A stretch of 64,000 bases of DNA from contig CP048723.1 of the NCBI GenBank assembly GCA_022641835.1, positions 248,001 to 312,000 on the forward strand, given 5' to 3'. The notes under the pieces are model-generated. The model was given only the letters and a program-made list of their open reading frames with translations, was not told the DNA's origin and ran no database searches. Shown here one piece after another: positions 47,609 through 57,301 of this stretch; position 1 is the stretch's first letter, and every line of letters starts with the position of its first letter. Position numbers and translations under genes: made by a program. Source of the stretch: Petasospora fabianii (taxonomy: Eukaryota; Ascomycota; Saccharomycetes; Phaffomycetales; Wickerhamomycetaceae).

Positions 47609-50119
47609 ATGGGAAGACGACTTCCTAATAAACCGACACAGGTACTTGGCACAGGTGCTGGTCTCCCGGAGAACCTTCGTCCTAGAGCAATCACTGACCC
47701 AGCGGGAACCCTTTCAAAACCTTTCAAAGTTCCCTTTAAGACCCGCTCGAGCGCCATCTCAAACTCTGGTCGCAATGTACGGACTGCTCGTTTAAAAGGT
47801 CCTAGCTCATATGCTCTTATGGATGGAGGAGATGGTAATGAGGATAAGGAGAACGAAGTTGTTGATATCGATGGTCAGTTAATAAGCAAGAAGAAGAACG
47901 CACTTAAGCGTGCCTCTGATACCAATGATAACATCGAGATCAAACTACGAAGAACATTCACTGTTCCTCTGGCCAACAAGTCCAGTACTGTGTATGTTCC
48001 ACCTCCGCCCTTGGGTACAAAGAGAAAACCAATCATGGTTCCAAGACCTCTTCATGATCCTTCCGATGAGACGGCAATTGTACTTTATGATCCATCCGTG
48101 GAGAAGATCATTAGTGATGATGACTTGGAAGCCCTCGATAGGGCCATCGCTGAAGCTAAGGCTCGTGACGAAGGTAAAGAACTTGAAAACCCAGTTGAAG
48201 AGGTAATACAAACGAAGAAGAAGAAGAATGTACACAAGACATTAAATGAGATCCTCGGTATCACTAAAGACCCAAACGAGGCAGAGAAGAAATACGCAGA
48301 TGTACCTGTGGTTATTGACCCAAAATTGTCTAAAATCCTTAGACCACATCAAGTTGAAGGTGTTAAGTTCCTTTATAGATGTGTCTCTGGTTTAATTGAT
48401 CCAAGGGCAAAAGGATGCATCATGGCTGATGAGATGGGATTGGGTAAGACATTACAATGTATTACATTGATGTGGACACTACTTAAACAGGGACCAAGAG
48501 GTAAGAAATCTATCGATAAGGCAATTGTTGTTTGTCCTTCGTCCTTAGTGAGAAACTGGGCTAACGAGTTAGTCAAGTGGTTAGGTGAAGGAGCTATCAC
48601 ACCATTGGCTCTAGATGGTAAAACTACAAAAGCTAGTGAGTTGGTCTCTGCTCTTCAACAATGGTCCTTAGCAAAGGGAAGAAACGTTGTCAGACCTGTC
48701 TTGATTGTCTCATATGAGACTTTGAGAAGAAATGTGGAACATTTGAAAGGTTGTGAAGTTGGTCTCTTGTTGGCTGATGAAGGCCACAGATTGAAGAACG
48801 GTGACTCCTTAACTTTCACAGCATTGGACTCATTAAATTGTAAAAGACGTGTCATCTTATCTGGTACACCAATTCAAAATGACTTATCTGAATACTTTGC
48901 CTTGTTGAGTTTTGCCAACCCAGGTCTTCTTGGTTCCAGAAATGATTTCAGAAAGAATTTTGAACTTCCAATCTTGAAAGGTCGTGATGCTGATGCCACT
49001 GATAAAGAAGTTGAAAAAGGTGAGGCAAGGCTCAGTCAGTTATCAACCATCGTTTCCAAATTCATCATCAGAAGAACTAATGACATCTTGTCCAAATATC
49101 TCCCATGCAAGTATGAGCACGTCATCTTTGTCAACTTATCCGATATGCAACGCAAGCTCTATGACCATTTCATCACAAGTCCTGACATTAAGAAACTTCT
49201 TCGTGGTGTTGGATCTCAACCATTAAAGGCCATTGGACTCTTGAAAAAATTGTGTAATCACCCTGATCTCTTAAACTTGGATGAAGAATTTGAAGGATCT
49301 AGCCATTTGATCCCAGACGACTATGTTAACTCCATCACTGGTGGTGGAAGAAATAGAGAGGTTCAGACATGGTATTCTGGTAAGTTCTCCATCTTGGAAA
49401 GATTCTTAGCCAAGATTAGAAGAGAGTCTGATGATAAGATTGTGTTGATTTCAAACTATACTCAAACTTTGGACTTGATTGAGAAGCTTTGTCGAAATAA
49501 CAAATATGGATCTTTGAGATTGGATGGTACTATGAACATTAACAAGAGACAGAAACTTGTTGATAGATTCAATGACCCGGAGAGCCCAGAATTCATCTTC
49601 CTTTTGAGTTCAAAGGCTGGTGGTTGTGGTATCAACTTGATTGGTGCCAACAGATTGATCTTGATTGACCCAGATTGGAATCCAGCTTCTGATCAACAGG
49701 CACTTGCCCGTGTTTGGAGAGACGGTCAAAAGAAGGACTGTTTCATCTACAGATTCATCACTACAGGATCTATTGAGGAAAAAATCTTCCAAAGACAATC
49801 CATGAAACTCTCATTGTCCTCATGTGTCGTCGATGAAAAAGAGGATGTTGAACGTTTATTCTCCACTGATAACTTACGTCAACTCTTTGAGTTTAACAAG
49901 ACTACAATATGTGACACACACGAAACGTTCCATTGTAAGAGATGTCGTGAAACTGATGGGAAACAATTGACTCGTGCAAATGTAATGCTCTATGGTGACG
50001 CTACAACTTGGAATCACGTCAATCACGATAGCTTAAAGCACACTAATGATCACTTATTAAAGAATGAGGCGGAATTCAATGACATTTCATATGTGTTCCA
50101 GTACATATCACACGTTTAA
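47609..50119 (+). CDS. RAD54: Recombination DNA translocase Rad54
   Basis: 836 residues (898 in S. cerevisiae). Rad54 is the Swi2/Snf2 ATPase that works with Rad51 in homologous recombination, remodelling DNA and nucleosomes during strand invasion. The basic N-terminus (MGRRLPNKPTQVLGTGAG; RRTFTVPLANKS) contains the Rad51-interacting region. Helicase motifs: DEMGLGKTLQ (motif I, near 272), the DEGH box in LLADEGHRLKN near 390, LSGTPIQNDLSEYFALLSFANPG (motif III and following), and motifs V-VI in SSKAGGCGINLIGANRLILIDPDWNPASDQQALARVWRDGQKK near 670-712. The C-terminus has CDTHETFHCKRC, a zinc-binding-like pair typical of Rad54. All ATPase motifs are intact. Confidence 0.97.
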   Translation: MGRRLPNKPTQVLGTGAGLPENLRPRAITDPAGTLSKPFKVPFKTRSSAISNSGRNVRTARLKGPSSYALMDGGDGNEDKENEVVDIDGQLISKKKNALKRASDTNDNIEIKLRRTFTVPLANKSSTVYVPPPPLGTKRKPIMVPRPLHDPSDETAIVLYDPSVEKIISDDDLEALDRAIAEAKARDEGKELENPVEEVIQTKKKKNVHKTLNEILGITKDPNEAEKKYADVPVVIDPKLSKILRPHQVEGVKFLYRCVSGLIDPRAKGCIMADEMGLGKTLQCITLMWTLLKQGPRGKKSIDKAIVVCPSSLVRNWANELVKWLGEGAITPLALDGKTTKASELVSALQQWSLAKGRNVVRPVLIVSYETLRRNVEHLKGCEVGLLLADEGHRLKNGDSLTFTALDSLNCKRRVILSGTPIQNDLSEYFALLSFANPGLLGSRNDFRKNFELPILKGRDADATDKEVEKGEARLSQLSTIVSKFIIRRTNDILSKYLPCKYEHVIFVNLSDMQRKLYDHFITSPDIKKLLRGVGSQPLKAIGLLKKLCNHPDLLNLDEEFEGSSHLIPDDYVNSITGGGRNREVQTWYSGKFSILERFLAKIRRESDDKIVLISNYTQTLDLIEKLCRNNKYGSLRLDGTMNINKRQKLVDRFNDPESPEFIFLLSSKAGGCGINLIGANRLILIDPDWNPASDQQALARVWRDGQKKDCFIYRFITTGSIEEKIFQRQSMKLSLSSCVVDEKEDVERLFSTDNLRQLFEFNKTTICDTHETFHCKRCRETDGKQLTRANVMLYGDATTWNHVNHDSLKHTNDHLLKNEAEFNDISYVFQYISHV

Positions 50120-50267
50120 TGACAATACAACAGGTTTTTTTCTTGGAAAAGTGTAGATCGTATGCAAGACTTAACATAAAATTCAACATAGTATCTCGAG
50201 GAATAGAGATTGAAAAAGATAATTAAAACATAACTCATAAGATATAATAGTGGCAGGTCCAACCCTC

Positions 50268-52898
50268 TTAGAACATTAAGTTAGGGTCAACATCAAACGT
50301 TGCTTCATTCTCATTCATGTAGAAGTTCGGAAGGGAAAACACATGCTGCAAGATATTAGCATTTCTCTGATTCTCAAACATCTCGAAACTAGCAATCTGA
50401 TCATCTGTAAGTCCACTAATCTGAGAATCATTAAGTGGAGATCCCATAGGACCATCACCCATATCTGGATTGAACAACTGCTCAGTTTGATTTGGAAGTG
50501 GGAGTATTGGGGCCTGAGTCTGCCGTTGATGCATGTTTGACATTCCATTACTGTATGACTTGTTCATCTGCTTCATCAATGGACGCTCTAATAGAAAAGA
50601 GGTGCTCCTTGGTGAGTGTGAATCTGAGCGAGACTCTGAACGGGACATAGGACGTGAGGAGCCAGTCAGATTCAATTGACATGGAGCAATAGCTGGTACA
50701 GCACAAAGTGGATCATTAGCTCTCAGTTTCTTGTTACATTCATCTGACATTTCTCCCAATATCTTTTCATAATGGGCGATACCAGCATCGAGCTCCGTAA
50801 GGTCAAGTTTTTCCTGGTTGGCATGGTTGTATCCAAGAACTGCAGCACGAAGAAAAACCCTCACAGAGACACAGATGATGTTGTAGACGTAAAAGTCATT
50901 GGTACGACCATTGGACATGCTCATAGCCTCTGCAAGACTTTGGCTGACCCTGAATGCCAAATCAATATCCGTCTTAAAATGTGGAGAATTTGGAAACTCT
51001 AAGAAGCCTGTGAAGAGTGTGAAAAACGCAGAGAAGAACTGGAAGGAGGCATAGTGTGCAAAGAGATTATGCTTGTATGGTCCAACGGATTCAAGAAGCT
51101 TAATTATGGTTCTTGCTGCGTCCAAGCAGTTATTGATCAGTCTGATCTGACGTGGCGACTGAGAAGCGTGCGGCTCACTCGCAGGTTCATGACTGTTCAA
51201 CCAGGAACGAGCAAATGCCATTCTGTTGATAGTCATCCGAAGCTGGTAGTACTGGAAATGAAGAGCAGCAGTGTCATACTTTAGTTGAATTGACTTAATA
51301 CCTGTAATGTCAACACCCGGTCTAATGCATGTTGGAAATTTCTGTACCACCCCTTCAATCTCTGCGTTCAACTCATCAATGATATCTAAAACCTCATTCA
51401 GCGATTTCCCACGGAGAGCATGAGCACTAAAGAGTTTTGTGTATGCCTTTGATGTGAGACTGGAAAGCAATCCAAAGTAGCATATCGTAATCAACTGTAA
51501 TGGCTCCTTCATATATGCCAGTGGGTCATTAGGAGATGATTCAAGTCTTTCGATCAAACTCACCAGATCAACATCAACGTCATGAACGAGTTTGCGAACT
51601 TCATCTGATGTGTCGTATAAAAGAACGTCAATCATCTCGTGTACATAGACCGATGAGACATCGTCAGTGTTGATTATTGGTGGCTTACCGGACATCATAC
51701 AACATGCACGGTCAAAGATGTACACTAACAACCAAATGCGCTTTCTGTGAACAACCTCGTCTGGTGATAACCCGACAAGTGATTCCCTTCTGTGGAGTCC
51801 AAGCTCCTGTGCGTATCTCACCATGGTGGAGACAACAATGTAGTTTTGTGGTGAGCTAGTGGTGAACTGGGTGAAGAGATTGAAGATTATCAAAGCCTCG
51901 ACGGTTCTGAGACCTTCACTAATGATTGACAATCTGCGGTAGTAAAAGATAGCATTGTCTGTTATTCTGTCTCTAACCTCACCCAACAAGGCATTGTCCT
52001 CTTTCGAACCAGATTCCTGAAGGCCATCCATCATGAATTGACTTCCCATAGCGATACAAACGTTCATGGCGAGATAGTCCGAGTATGTGAGCCGTTTCCC
52101 ACGCCGTTTACGGTCTTGTGAGGCAAAATGGGTCTCAAACAAGGACACCATTTCTTCTTTCTTCAAGATCAATGTTACAAAGCAAAAGTTGTCGTAGAAC
52201 ACATTGCAAAGCTGGATAGAAAAGTCTCTGTCTGGGAATGGAGTCAGCTCTGACTTACTAATCGGTTCAATCCACTGTCTGTTGGTCCATGAAAAGATGG
52301 CAGCCATCTTCCTGTGAAGCTCCTGAAAGTTTTTCAATAGGTAAGGGTCACCAACACGCTTACCAAGCCATTCGATACCCTTAGCACTCAAGATTGAGAA
52401 AGTTGATTGAGAACCAAAGTACTTATGGTGGACCCCAACTTTACTTGGATCACCATGTGCGGTTGTTGGATCATCATCTGTAGTTTGACCCATTGTCGGA
52501 GACTTTGAAATGGCCCTCAGGCGTGAATTATCATCATCATCATCACTGTCATCATCGTCGTCAATATCCCGATGCTCCGCCTCGTCCTCTGTAGATGCTG
52601 GTGTCTTTCGACTAAGTGTCGGATCCAAACGACCAACGAGAGTAGTTATAAGGGACTCCATACGGCTCATACGTTCATTGAGATCAGAGATATTAGATGG
52701 ATTAGAAGTCGTAACTGGCTGCTTCTTCACCTGGTTTGTTGTACGTTTCTTTGGGGTATGAGTGTACTCGCAGGGAGATCCATTGGAGGCGCATCGAGAG
52801 CAAACCGGTTGACCAGCATCACATTTGAGCTTACGTGAACGACAGGCATTACATGCCTTCGAGACACGTTTCCTCTTGCCGTCCTCTGTCTCAATCAT
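50268..52898 (-). CDS. Zn(II)2Cys6 transcription factor with fungal_trans domain
   Basis: 876 residues from the ATG at 52898; an upstream in-frame GTG (53060) is not used as start. The Gal4-type cluster has all six cysteines (C16, C19, C26, C33, C36, C43) with the basic RSRKLK loop, followed by a short basic linker (KKRTTNQVKKQ) and a likely dimerisation helix (DLNERMSRMESLITTLVGRLDP). An acidic run (DIDDDDDSDDDDD) sits near 120. The fungal-specific middle domain includes RRLSIISEGLRTVEALIIFNLF and RYAQELGLHRRESLVG...RKRIWLLVYIFDRACCMMSGKPP. The tail is Ser/Gln/Asn-rich with a short acidic/hydrophobic end. The target pathway is unknown; I cannot assign an orthologue. Confidence 0.9.
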   Translation of the reverse strand: MIETEDGKRKRVSKACNACRSRKLKCDAGQPVCSRCASNGSPCEYTHTPKKRTTNQVKKQPVTTSNPSNISDLNERMSRMESLITTLVGRLDPTLSRKTPASTEDEAEHRDIDDDDDSDDDDDNSRLRAISKSPTMGQTTDDDPTTAHGDPSKVGVHHKYFGSQSTFSILSAKGIEWLGKRVGDPYLLKNFQELHRKMAAIFSWTNRQWIEPISKSELTPFPDRDFSIQLCNVFYDNFCFVTLILKKEEMVSLFETHFASQDRKRRGKRLTYSDYLAMNVCIAMGSQFMMDGLQESGSKEDNALLGEVRDRITDNAIFYYRRLSIISEGLRTVEALIIFNLFTQFTTSSPQNYIVVSTMVRYAQELGLHRRESLVGLSPDEVVHRKRIWLLVYIFDRACCMMSGKPPIINTDDVSSVYVHEMIDVLLYDTSDEVRKLVHDVDVDLVSLIERLESSPNDPLAYMKEPLQLITICYFGLLSSLTSKAYTKLFSAHALRGKSLNEVLDIIDELNAEIEGVVQKFPTCIRPGVDITGIKSIQLKYDTAALHFQYYQLRMTINRMAFARSWLNSHEPASEPHASQSPRQIRLINNCLDAARTIIKLLESVGPYKHNLFAHYASFQFFSAFFTLFTGFLEFPNSPHFKTDIDLAFRVSQSLAEAMSMSNGRTNDFYVYNIICVSVRVFLRAAVLGYNHANQEKLDLTELDAGIAHYEKILGEMSDECNKKLRANDPLCAVPAIAPCQLNLTGSSRPMSRSESRSDSHSPRSTSFLLERPLMKQMNKSYSNGMSNMHQRQTQAPILPLPNQTEQLFNPDMGDGPMGSPLNDSQISGLTDDQIASFEMFENQRNANILQHVFSLPNFYMNENEATFDVDPNLMF

Positions 52899-53278
52899 CT
52901 GTCTGCGCAGCTGGAAAGAGCTGATCGAGTTATGTTTATGCTGGATGGTACGATGAGGTTCCCTCTGACAAACAGTGCTTCTAACATTAACGTGTACGTC
53001 ATTATGGATCTTCGGAAAGTTTGAGATTCCGAGAATCCGAAGTGGGAAAGACCAAAACACCTGAACACCATTTTTTTAATCTTTAAATTTAATTTTTTAT
53101 TTTTTATTTTTTATTTAAAAAAAAATTAAAGTTATTACCTAAAACGGGTTAATTTCCTGATTTGGATGTTTTGTCTCAATTCGGCAAAAAGGCATTGAAA
53201 TTCAAAACACGGAGTCGAACCCTCAACTCTAAACAGTAACTTAGCACTGGTGATTTGGGTCTTAACACACAATAAAAC
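52899..53278. other. Divergent promoter, Zn2Cys6 factor / MOB2
   Basis: 380 bp containing (TTTTTTA)n-type A/T runs near 53080-53130 and a B-box-like GGTTCGACTCC on the minus strand near 53211-53221. There is no tRNA fold around the B-box; possibly a relic tRNA or a TFIIIC-only site. Confidence 0.4.
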
Positions 53279-54249
53279 ATGTCAAACTTCTTCAGTTCGA
53301 TCAGGTAAGTGTGAGATATCTCATATATGTCACTGTGGTACCCTCCCTTTTAAGCTTCGAGCAGTTTTTAAAAGGTGCCATCACTATCATGCCTCATACA
53401 GGACTTATACTAACAAATATCAGTAGAGGTTTCGGAAGGAACTCTAAGAAGAATAAAGCAACCAAGGATCAAGCATCTATATACTCTGGAAATAATGGTT
53501 CTCACTTATCACTACGTCGATCACATTCCCCCAGCAAGAATCAGCATGCTGGGACTCAAAAATTTGTGCAACAGCATCAACATCAACAACAACAACTACA
53601 GAAGCAACATTCACAACCCACATCACAGCAACAACACCAACCAGACGACTCTCGACAAGGATTACCTCTCTTCTGCTGTGAACCATTTGTTCGTACAGCA
53701 CTTGTGAAAGGATCATTTAGAACTATTGTACAATTGCCCAAGTATGTTGATCAAAACGAATGGATCGCACAGAACATCTTTGAGATGTACAATAACCTTA
53801 ACCAATTCTATGGAATCGTTGCAGAGTACGTTAAGCCAGAACTTTTCCCTACAATGAATGCTGGACCAAAGACAGATTATTTATGGGTTGATCAAAGTGG
53901 TAAAACGGTACAACTACCCGCTAATCAATACATTGAATTTGTCCTCTCTTGGATAGGTCAAAAGATCAATGATCAAACACTTTTCCCAACTAAATCAGGT
54001 GTTCCATTCCCACCACATTTTATCAAGATTGTTAAGAACATTGCTAGACAAATGTTTAGAATCTTTGCACACATTTACTATAATCATTTCGATAAGATCT
54101 TGAATTTGTCACTGGAAGCTCATTGGAACTCATTCTTTGCACATTTCATTTCTTTTGTCAAGGAGTTTGACCTTATTGAAGAAACGGAGCTTGATCCTCT
54201 TGCTTTGCTCATTGAGAATTTCCAGCAACAGGGAAAGATTATCAGTTGA
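53279..54249 (+). CDS. MOB2: Mob2, Cbk1 kinase co-activator, two exons
   Basis: 283 residues when spliced: exon 1 53279-53304 and exon 2 53424-54249. The joined start MSNFFSSISRGFGRNSKKNK matches Mob2 (FGRNSKKNK in S. cerevisiae, 287 aa). S. cerevisiae MOB2 also has a 5' intron. Mob2 binds and activates the NDR kinase Cbk1 in the RAM network controlling daughter-cell separation and polarised growth. A His/Gln/Asn-rich linker (about 55-95) precedes the Mob domain (LPLFCCEPFVRTALVKGSFRTIVQLPKYVDQNEWIAQN...; HFIKIVKNIARQMFRIFAHIYYNHF). The zinc-binding Cys/His set should come from this domain, though the Cys pair is not obvious by eye. Without splicing the conserved N-terminus has no ATG in place. 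Confidence 0.92.
53305..53423 (+). other. MOB2 intron (119 nt)
   Basis: Donor GTAAGT, perfect branch site TACTAAC (53408-53414), acceptor ATCAG at 53423. Joining the exons keeps frame and yields the conserved Mob2 start. Confidence 0.9.
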
Positions 54250-54560
54250 TATGTGTTTGAGTTTAAGGGATCGGTTATATAGATACAGTCTTTCTTGAAT
54301 CAATTCATACACTGTAAGTCACTTCTTTCAAATGTAGGCTGAGAACTCAAAGCTATACTAGGTATTTCATATCCCAGATCATACCAGATAAGATACTAGC
54401 ACTTGCAGAGAAGTAGATCAAGATGCATGCCTGATGAAAGAGCAAAGAAACACATCTTACAGCGCACATAACTCGACATAGGAAGGCACTACCACCATAC
54501 AAATGTCCAATATTCAATACCTATTAACCAGGGCTATCCATTTAGACAAAAAAAGTGTAA

Positions 54561-54598
54561 CTTCCACAGAAGTGGAAGTGGAAGCGGAAGCAAAAAAA
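54561..54598. terminator. Hairpin and T7 run behind tRNA-Leu
   Basis: CTTCCAC 54561-54567 pairs with GTGGAAG 54572-54578. The A run 54592-54598 reads as T7 on the tRNA strand and is the probable Pol III stop. The hairpin lies just beyond it. Confidence 0.6.
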
Positions 54599-54601
54599 TA
54601 A

Positions 54602-54683
54602 TGGATCCTATGAGATTCGAACTCATGCATCTTACGATACTCGATCTTGAGTCGAGCGCCTTAAACCGCTCGGCCAAAGATCC
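54602..54683 (-). tRNA. tRNA-Leu (anticodon CAA)
   Basis: An 82-nt intron-less class II tRNA. The acceptor stem GGATCTT pairs with AGGATCC (one G-T), with discriminator A. The D arm contains GGCCGAGCGGTTTAAGGC. The anticodon arm is CTCGA-CTCAAGA-TCGAG, so the anticodon is CAA (reads UUG) with G37. There is a long variable arm, and the T arm is ATGAG-TTCGAAT-CTCAT. A run of seven T's follows within a few bases, a Pol III terminator. In S. cerevisiae the tRNA-Leu(CAA) genes have introns; this one does not. Confidence 0.95.
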
Positions 54684-55230
54684 ATTTTATGAAAGGATGT
54701 GGGTCATTGATTAAGTAATTGTTAGGAGGACATAGGTATTCTCTGCTATTCAAAGCTTTGATGCTTCAATAAAATATTTGAATATAAACGGGATATTATG
54801 AGCCTTCATTTGTTCTCATTTCTTGTTGTTTCAATTTATAGGAATTTTTTTATATGAAATGATCTGTAGGATTAAAACCTAAAAGATATTGAAACTACTA
54901 ATAGATGACTTGACTCTATAAACTTCAATAAAATTCCTAAATCTTCTCTTCTTTTTTTCCATAAATTACCTAAACACCTATATAAAATATAACTCAACAA
55001 CAACCTAAAAAGCCTACCCCATATATCACATGTCACTATTTATTAACCAACAAATAACAAAAGAGACGTTGGTCAATGCTGTTGCCCCTTACAAAAAAGG
55101 GTCGTGCTCAAACCAATACTTACACCAAAGCAGAAAAGTGAACAAAAGAACATTAAGCATCTATATCTAATATGCTTTCTTAGTCCTTCTGTTTTCTACT
55201 GTTCTATTCTCACATCGATCTCCTTAAGTA

Positions 55231-56085
55231 ATGTCAGAGGAAGCTCCTAAGTGTCCCGTTGACCATACAAAATTTTCCAATAAGTCCATAGCACCACATT
55301 CTATCCCCCAGGGATCTTCTTCTAACGAAGAGGCTAAATGTCCCGTGGATCACACTGCTCGTGCTAAATGGGCTGAACTGAGTAATGCTAAACCAGCAGG
55401 TCATCCTACTACAACCACATCTGAATCTGATGATAAATGTCCAGTGGATCATACTGCTCGTGCTAAATGGGCACAACTTGGTGGTGATAAGTCAGCAGTG
55501 ATGACTATAGATGGAAGTACGATACCAACTGCTATTGAACATTCTTCTGATACATTACCAGATCAACCAAAATATGTTACTGATGTTGCACTTCCTGAAG
55601 ATAGAGAAATATCTTCAATTCCAAGAACAGGATCTGATAGTAATTGGATTTATCCATCACAAAAGCAATTTTTTGAAGCTATGAAACGTAAGAATTGGAA
55701 CCCAGAGGCTGATGTTATGGCTGCTGTTGTTCCTATTCATAATGCTGTTAATGAGAGAGCATGGTATCAAATTTTGAAATGGGAAGAAGGTGAAGGTTCT
55801 GAAAAATGTGGTGGTATCCAGTTAACAAGTTTTAAAGGTGATTCAAAGAAGTTAACACCAAAGGCAGCTTTAAAATGGGCCTTATTAGGTTATCAGAAAC
55901 CATTTGATAGACATGATTGGGTTATTGATAGATGTGGTACTGAAGTTGAATATGTGATTGATTTCTATTCGGGGAAACCAAATCCTTTAACACCAGGTAT
56001 GGCTTCTTTCTACTTGGATGTTAGACCAAAATTGAACAGTTTTGAAGGTATTAGACTTAGAGTTAAGAAGTTCTTTGGGTTTTGA
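55231..56085 (+). CDS. CYC3: Holocytochrome c synthase (cytochrome c heme lyase)
   Basis: 284 residues (269 in S. cerevisiae Cyc3). The enzyme attaches heme to apocytochrome c in the mitochondrial intermembrane space. Three CPVDH(T) heme-regulatory motifs are visible at residues 8, 37 and 70, the last two inside a near-perfect duplicated stretch ([13 protein letters not shown]). The catalytic part includes [19 protein letters not shown] near 136-154, [17 protein letters not shown] near 168-184 (with the heme-ligand His), [12 protein letters not shown] near 228-239, and a C-terminal YLDVRPKL. There is no cleavable presequence, as usual. The cytochrome c1 enzyme Cyt2 is the alternative assignment. 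Confidence 0.88.
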   Translation: MSEEAPKCPVDHTKFSNKSIAPHSIPQGSSSNEEAKCPVDHTARAKWAELSNAKPAGHPTTTTSESDDKCPVDHTARAKWAQLGGDKSAVMTIDGSTIPTAIEHSSDTLPDQPKYVTDVALPEDREISSIPRTGSDSNWIYPSQKQFFEAMKRKNWNPEADVMAAVVPIHNAVNERAWYQILKWEEGEGSEKCGGIQLTSFKGDSKKLTPKAALKWALLGYQKPFDRHDWVIDRCGTEVEYVIDFYSGKPNPLTPGMASFYLDVRPKLNSFEGIRLRVKKFFGF

Positions 56086-56381
56086 AAGTTGAGGGGTTGC
56101 ATCTTGTAAATATGCTATGGGTCTATCCCATATATGAATGAGTACACGAAATTGAATAAATCAAGAGAATATAAGTCACCTGTAGTTAGGTAATGAAATT
56201 TGTATGTACAAAATGGCAAAGATCGTAGGCAGAAAATTGGAGAAGAAGTCATTAAAGAAGAGACAAAAAAAGGTCATATTGTTGAAAGTAGACATCAAGT
56301 CTACTTTCAAATCATATAACCGATTCAGTTTTCATCTGAGTTTGGGTCATTAAAGTTAAGTTTTCCTTTGTATAGTATAGC

Positions 56382-56660
56382 TTATGGTCTACCGGCAAAG
56401 GCACCACTTTGTCCAAGTTTTTGCATGTTCTCACCAACTTTAACGTTAACTTCGAAATACTTAGCGACACATCTGTCAATACAGAGGGATTCATTCTTAT
56501 CAACATCACCTTGGTAGTAGTTCTTCTGGATACATTTGTTATGACAGTTGTCAACGAGCTTATTGAACATCTCAGTAACCATATCAAGCTCAGCTTCAGC
56601 GGCGGCAATCTTTTGCTCAGAGCTTGGCTGTGGGGCGCCACCCAAACCGAGGAAAGACAT
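56382..56660 (-). CDS. TIM10: Mitochondrial small Tim chaperone Tim10
   Basis: 92 residues (93 in S. cerevisiae). Tim10 forms a hexamer with Tim9 that escorts hydrophobic precursors across the intermembrane space to TIM22. The twin CX3C motifs are C39/C43 and C60/C64, which form two disulfides through Mia40. The start [33 protein letters not shown] matches Tim10, so I use the ATG at 56660 rather than the longer open frame upstream. Confidence 0.96.
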   Translation of the reverse strand: MSFLGLGGAPQPSSEQKIAAAEAELDMVTEMFNKLVDNCHNKCIQKNYYQGDVDKNESLCIDRCVAKYFEVNVKVGENMQKLGQSGAFAGRP

Positions 56661-57301
56661 CTTATGTAATTGGAGTTGTATCTGTGTAGTTATATATATA
56701 TATATATCGTCAAGTGGCGGTTCGTCTCCGCCTGGACAGTCAAGTTTTTCACTTTGAGCAAAGAAAAAAAAAGTAGTGGTAGGGCCACGCACAGGAGATC
56801 AAGATCTTATAGTACTAGTAGTTATGATTCTCTTGTACAGTAACTCTTATCTATTATAGAATTTAATGAGAGAAGAGTTTATTAGATTATGAAGTGAATT
56901 AATTCAGGTTATAATTGGGTGACTATATTGGCGTCTATCCTAATGCCTCTCTTGAAATGGCCATGAGAGGTCCGAAGGCCACGAGGCGATGAGTTTTTCA
57001 AGGAGATGGAATGTTGGGGAAACTGGTCTGAACTGTTTACATGAGGATTACTTTCATTGAATCAATTGTTAGTGAACAGAAGATAACATCTATAAGTAGA
57101 CATATAAATATAATCAAATCAAACAGTTCATTAAAACATTAGGTATAACCCCCCAACTAAAGATCTTATGCCCAAGCGCCACGCGCCAAAAGCAACCAAA
57201 AACCAAAACAAAAACACGAAAAGCAAATGGAAACTCTGTCGCTCTTCCCATCCACCAGCAACGTAACACCAACGGTAATTCCTGTTCAAGACATCATAAA
57301 A
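56661..57301. other. Divergent promoter TIM10 / UGP1
   Basis: 641 bp. A (TA)n tract at about 56693-56707 may be the TIM10 TATA region, and a GGCGGTTCGTCTCCGCC imperfect palindrome sits near 56716. An in-frame upstream ATG (57227) could extend UGP1 by 25 residues. No other gene. Confidence 0.45.

Larger units (their letters stand above)
54250..55230. other. Intergenic region MOB2 / CYC3
   Basis: 981 bp. Apart from the tRNA-Leu gene and its terminator it is A/T-rich, with the CYC3 promoter at the right end. No further RNA or protein gene is recognised. Confidence 0.45.

Noticed and set aside
53205-53230. Perfect B-box word GGTTCGACTCC on the minus strand before MOB2
   Set aside because: The T-stem does not pair and no cloverleaf forms; at most a relic tRNA or isolated TFIIIC site.
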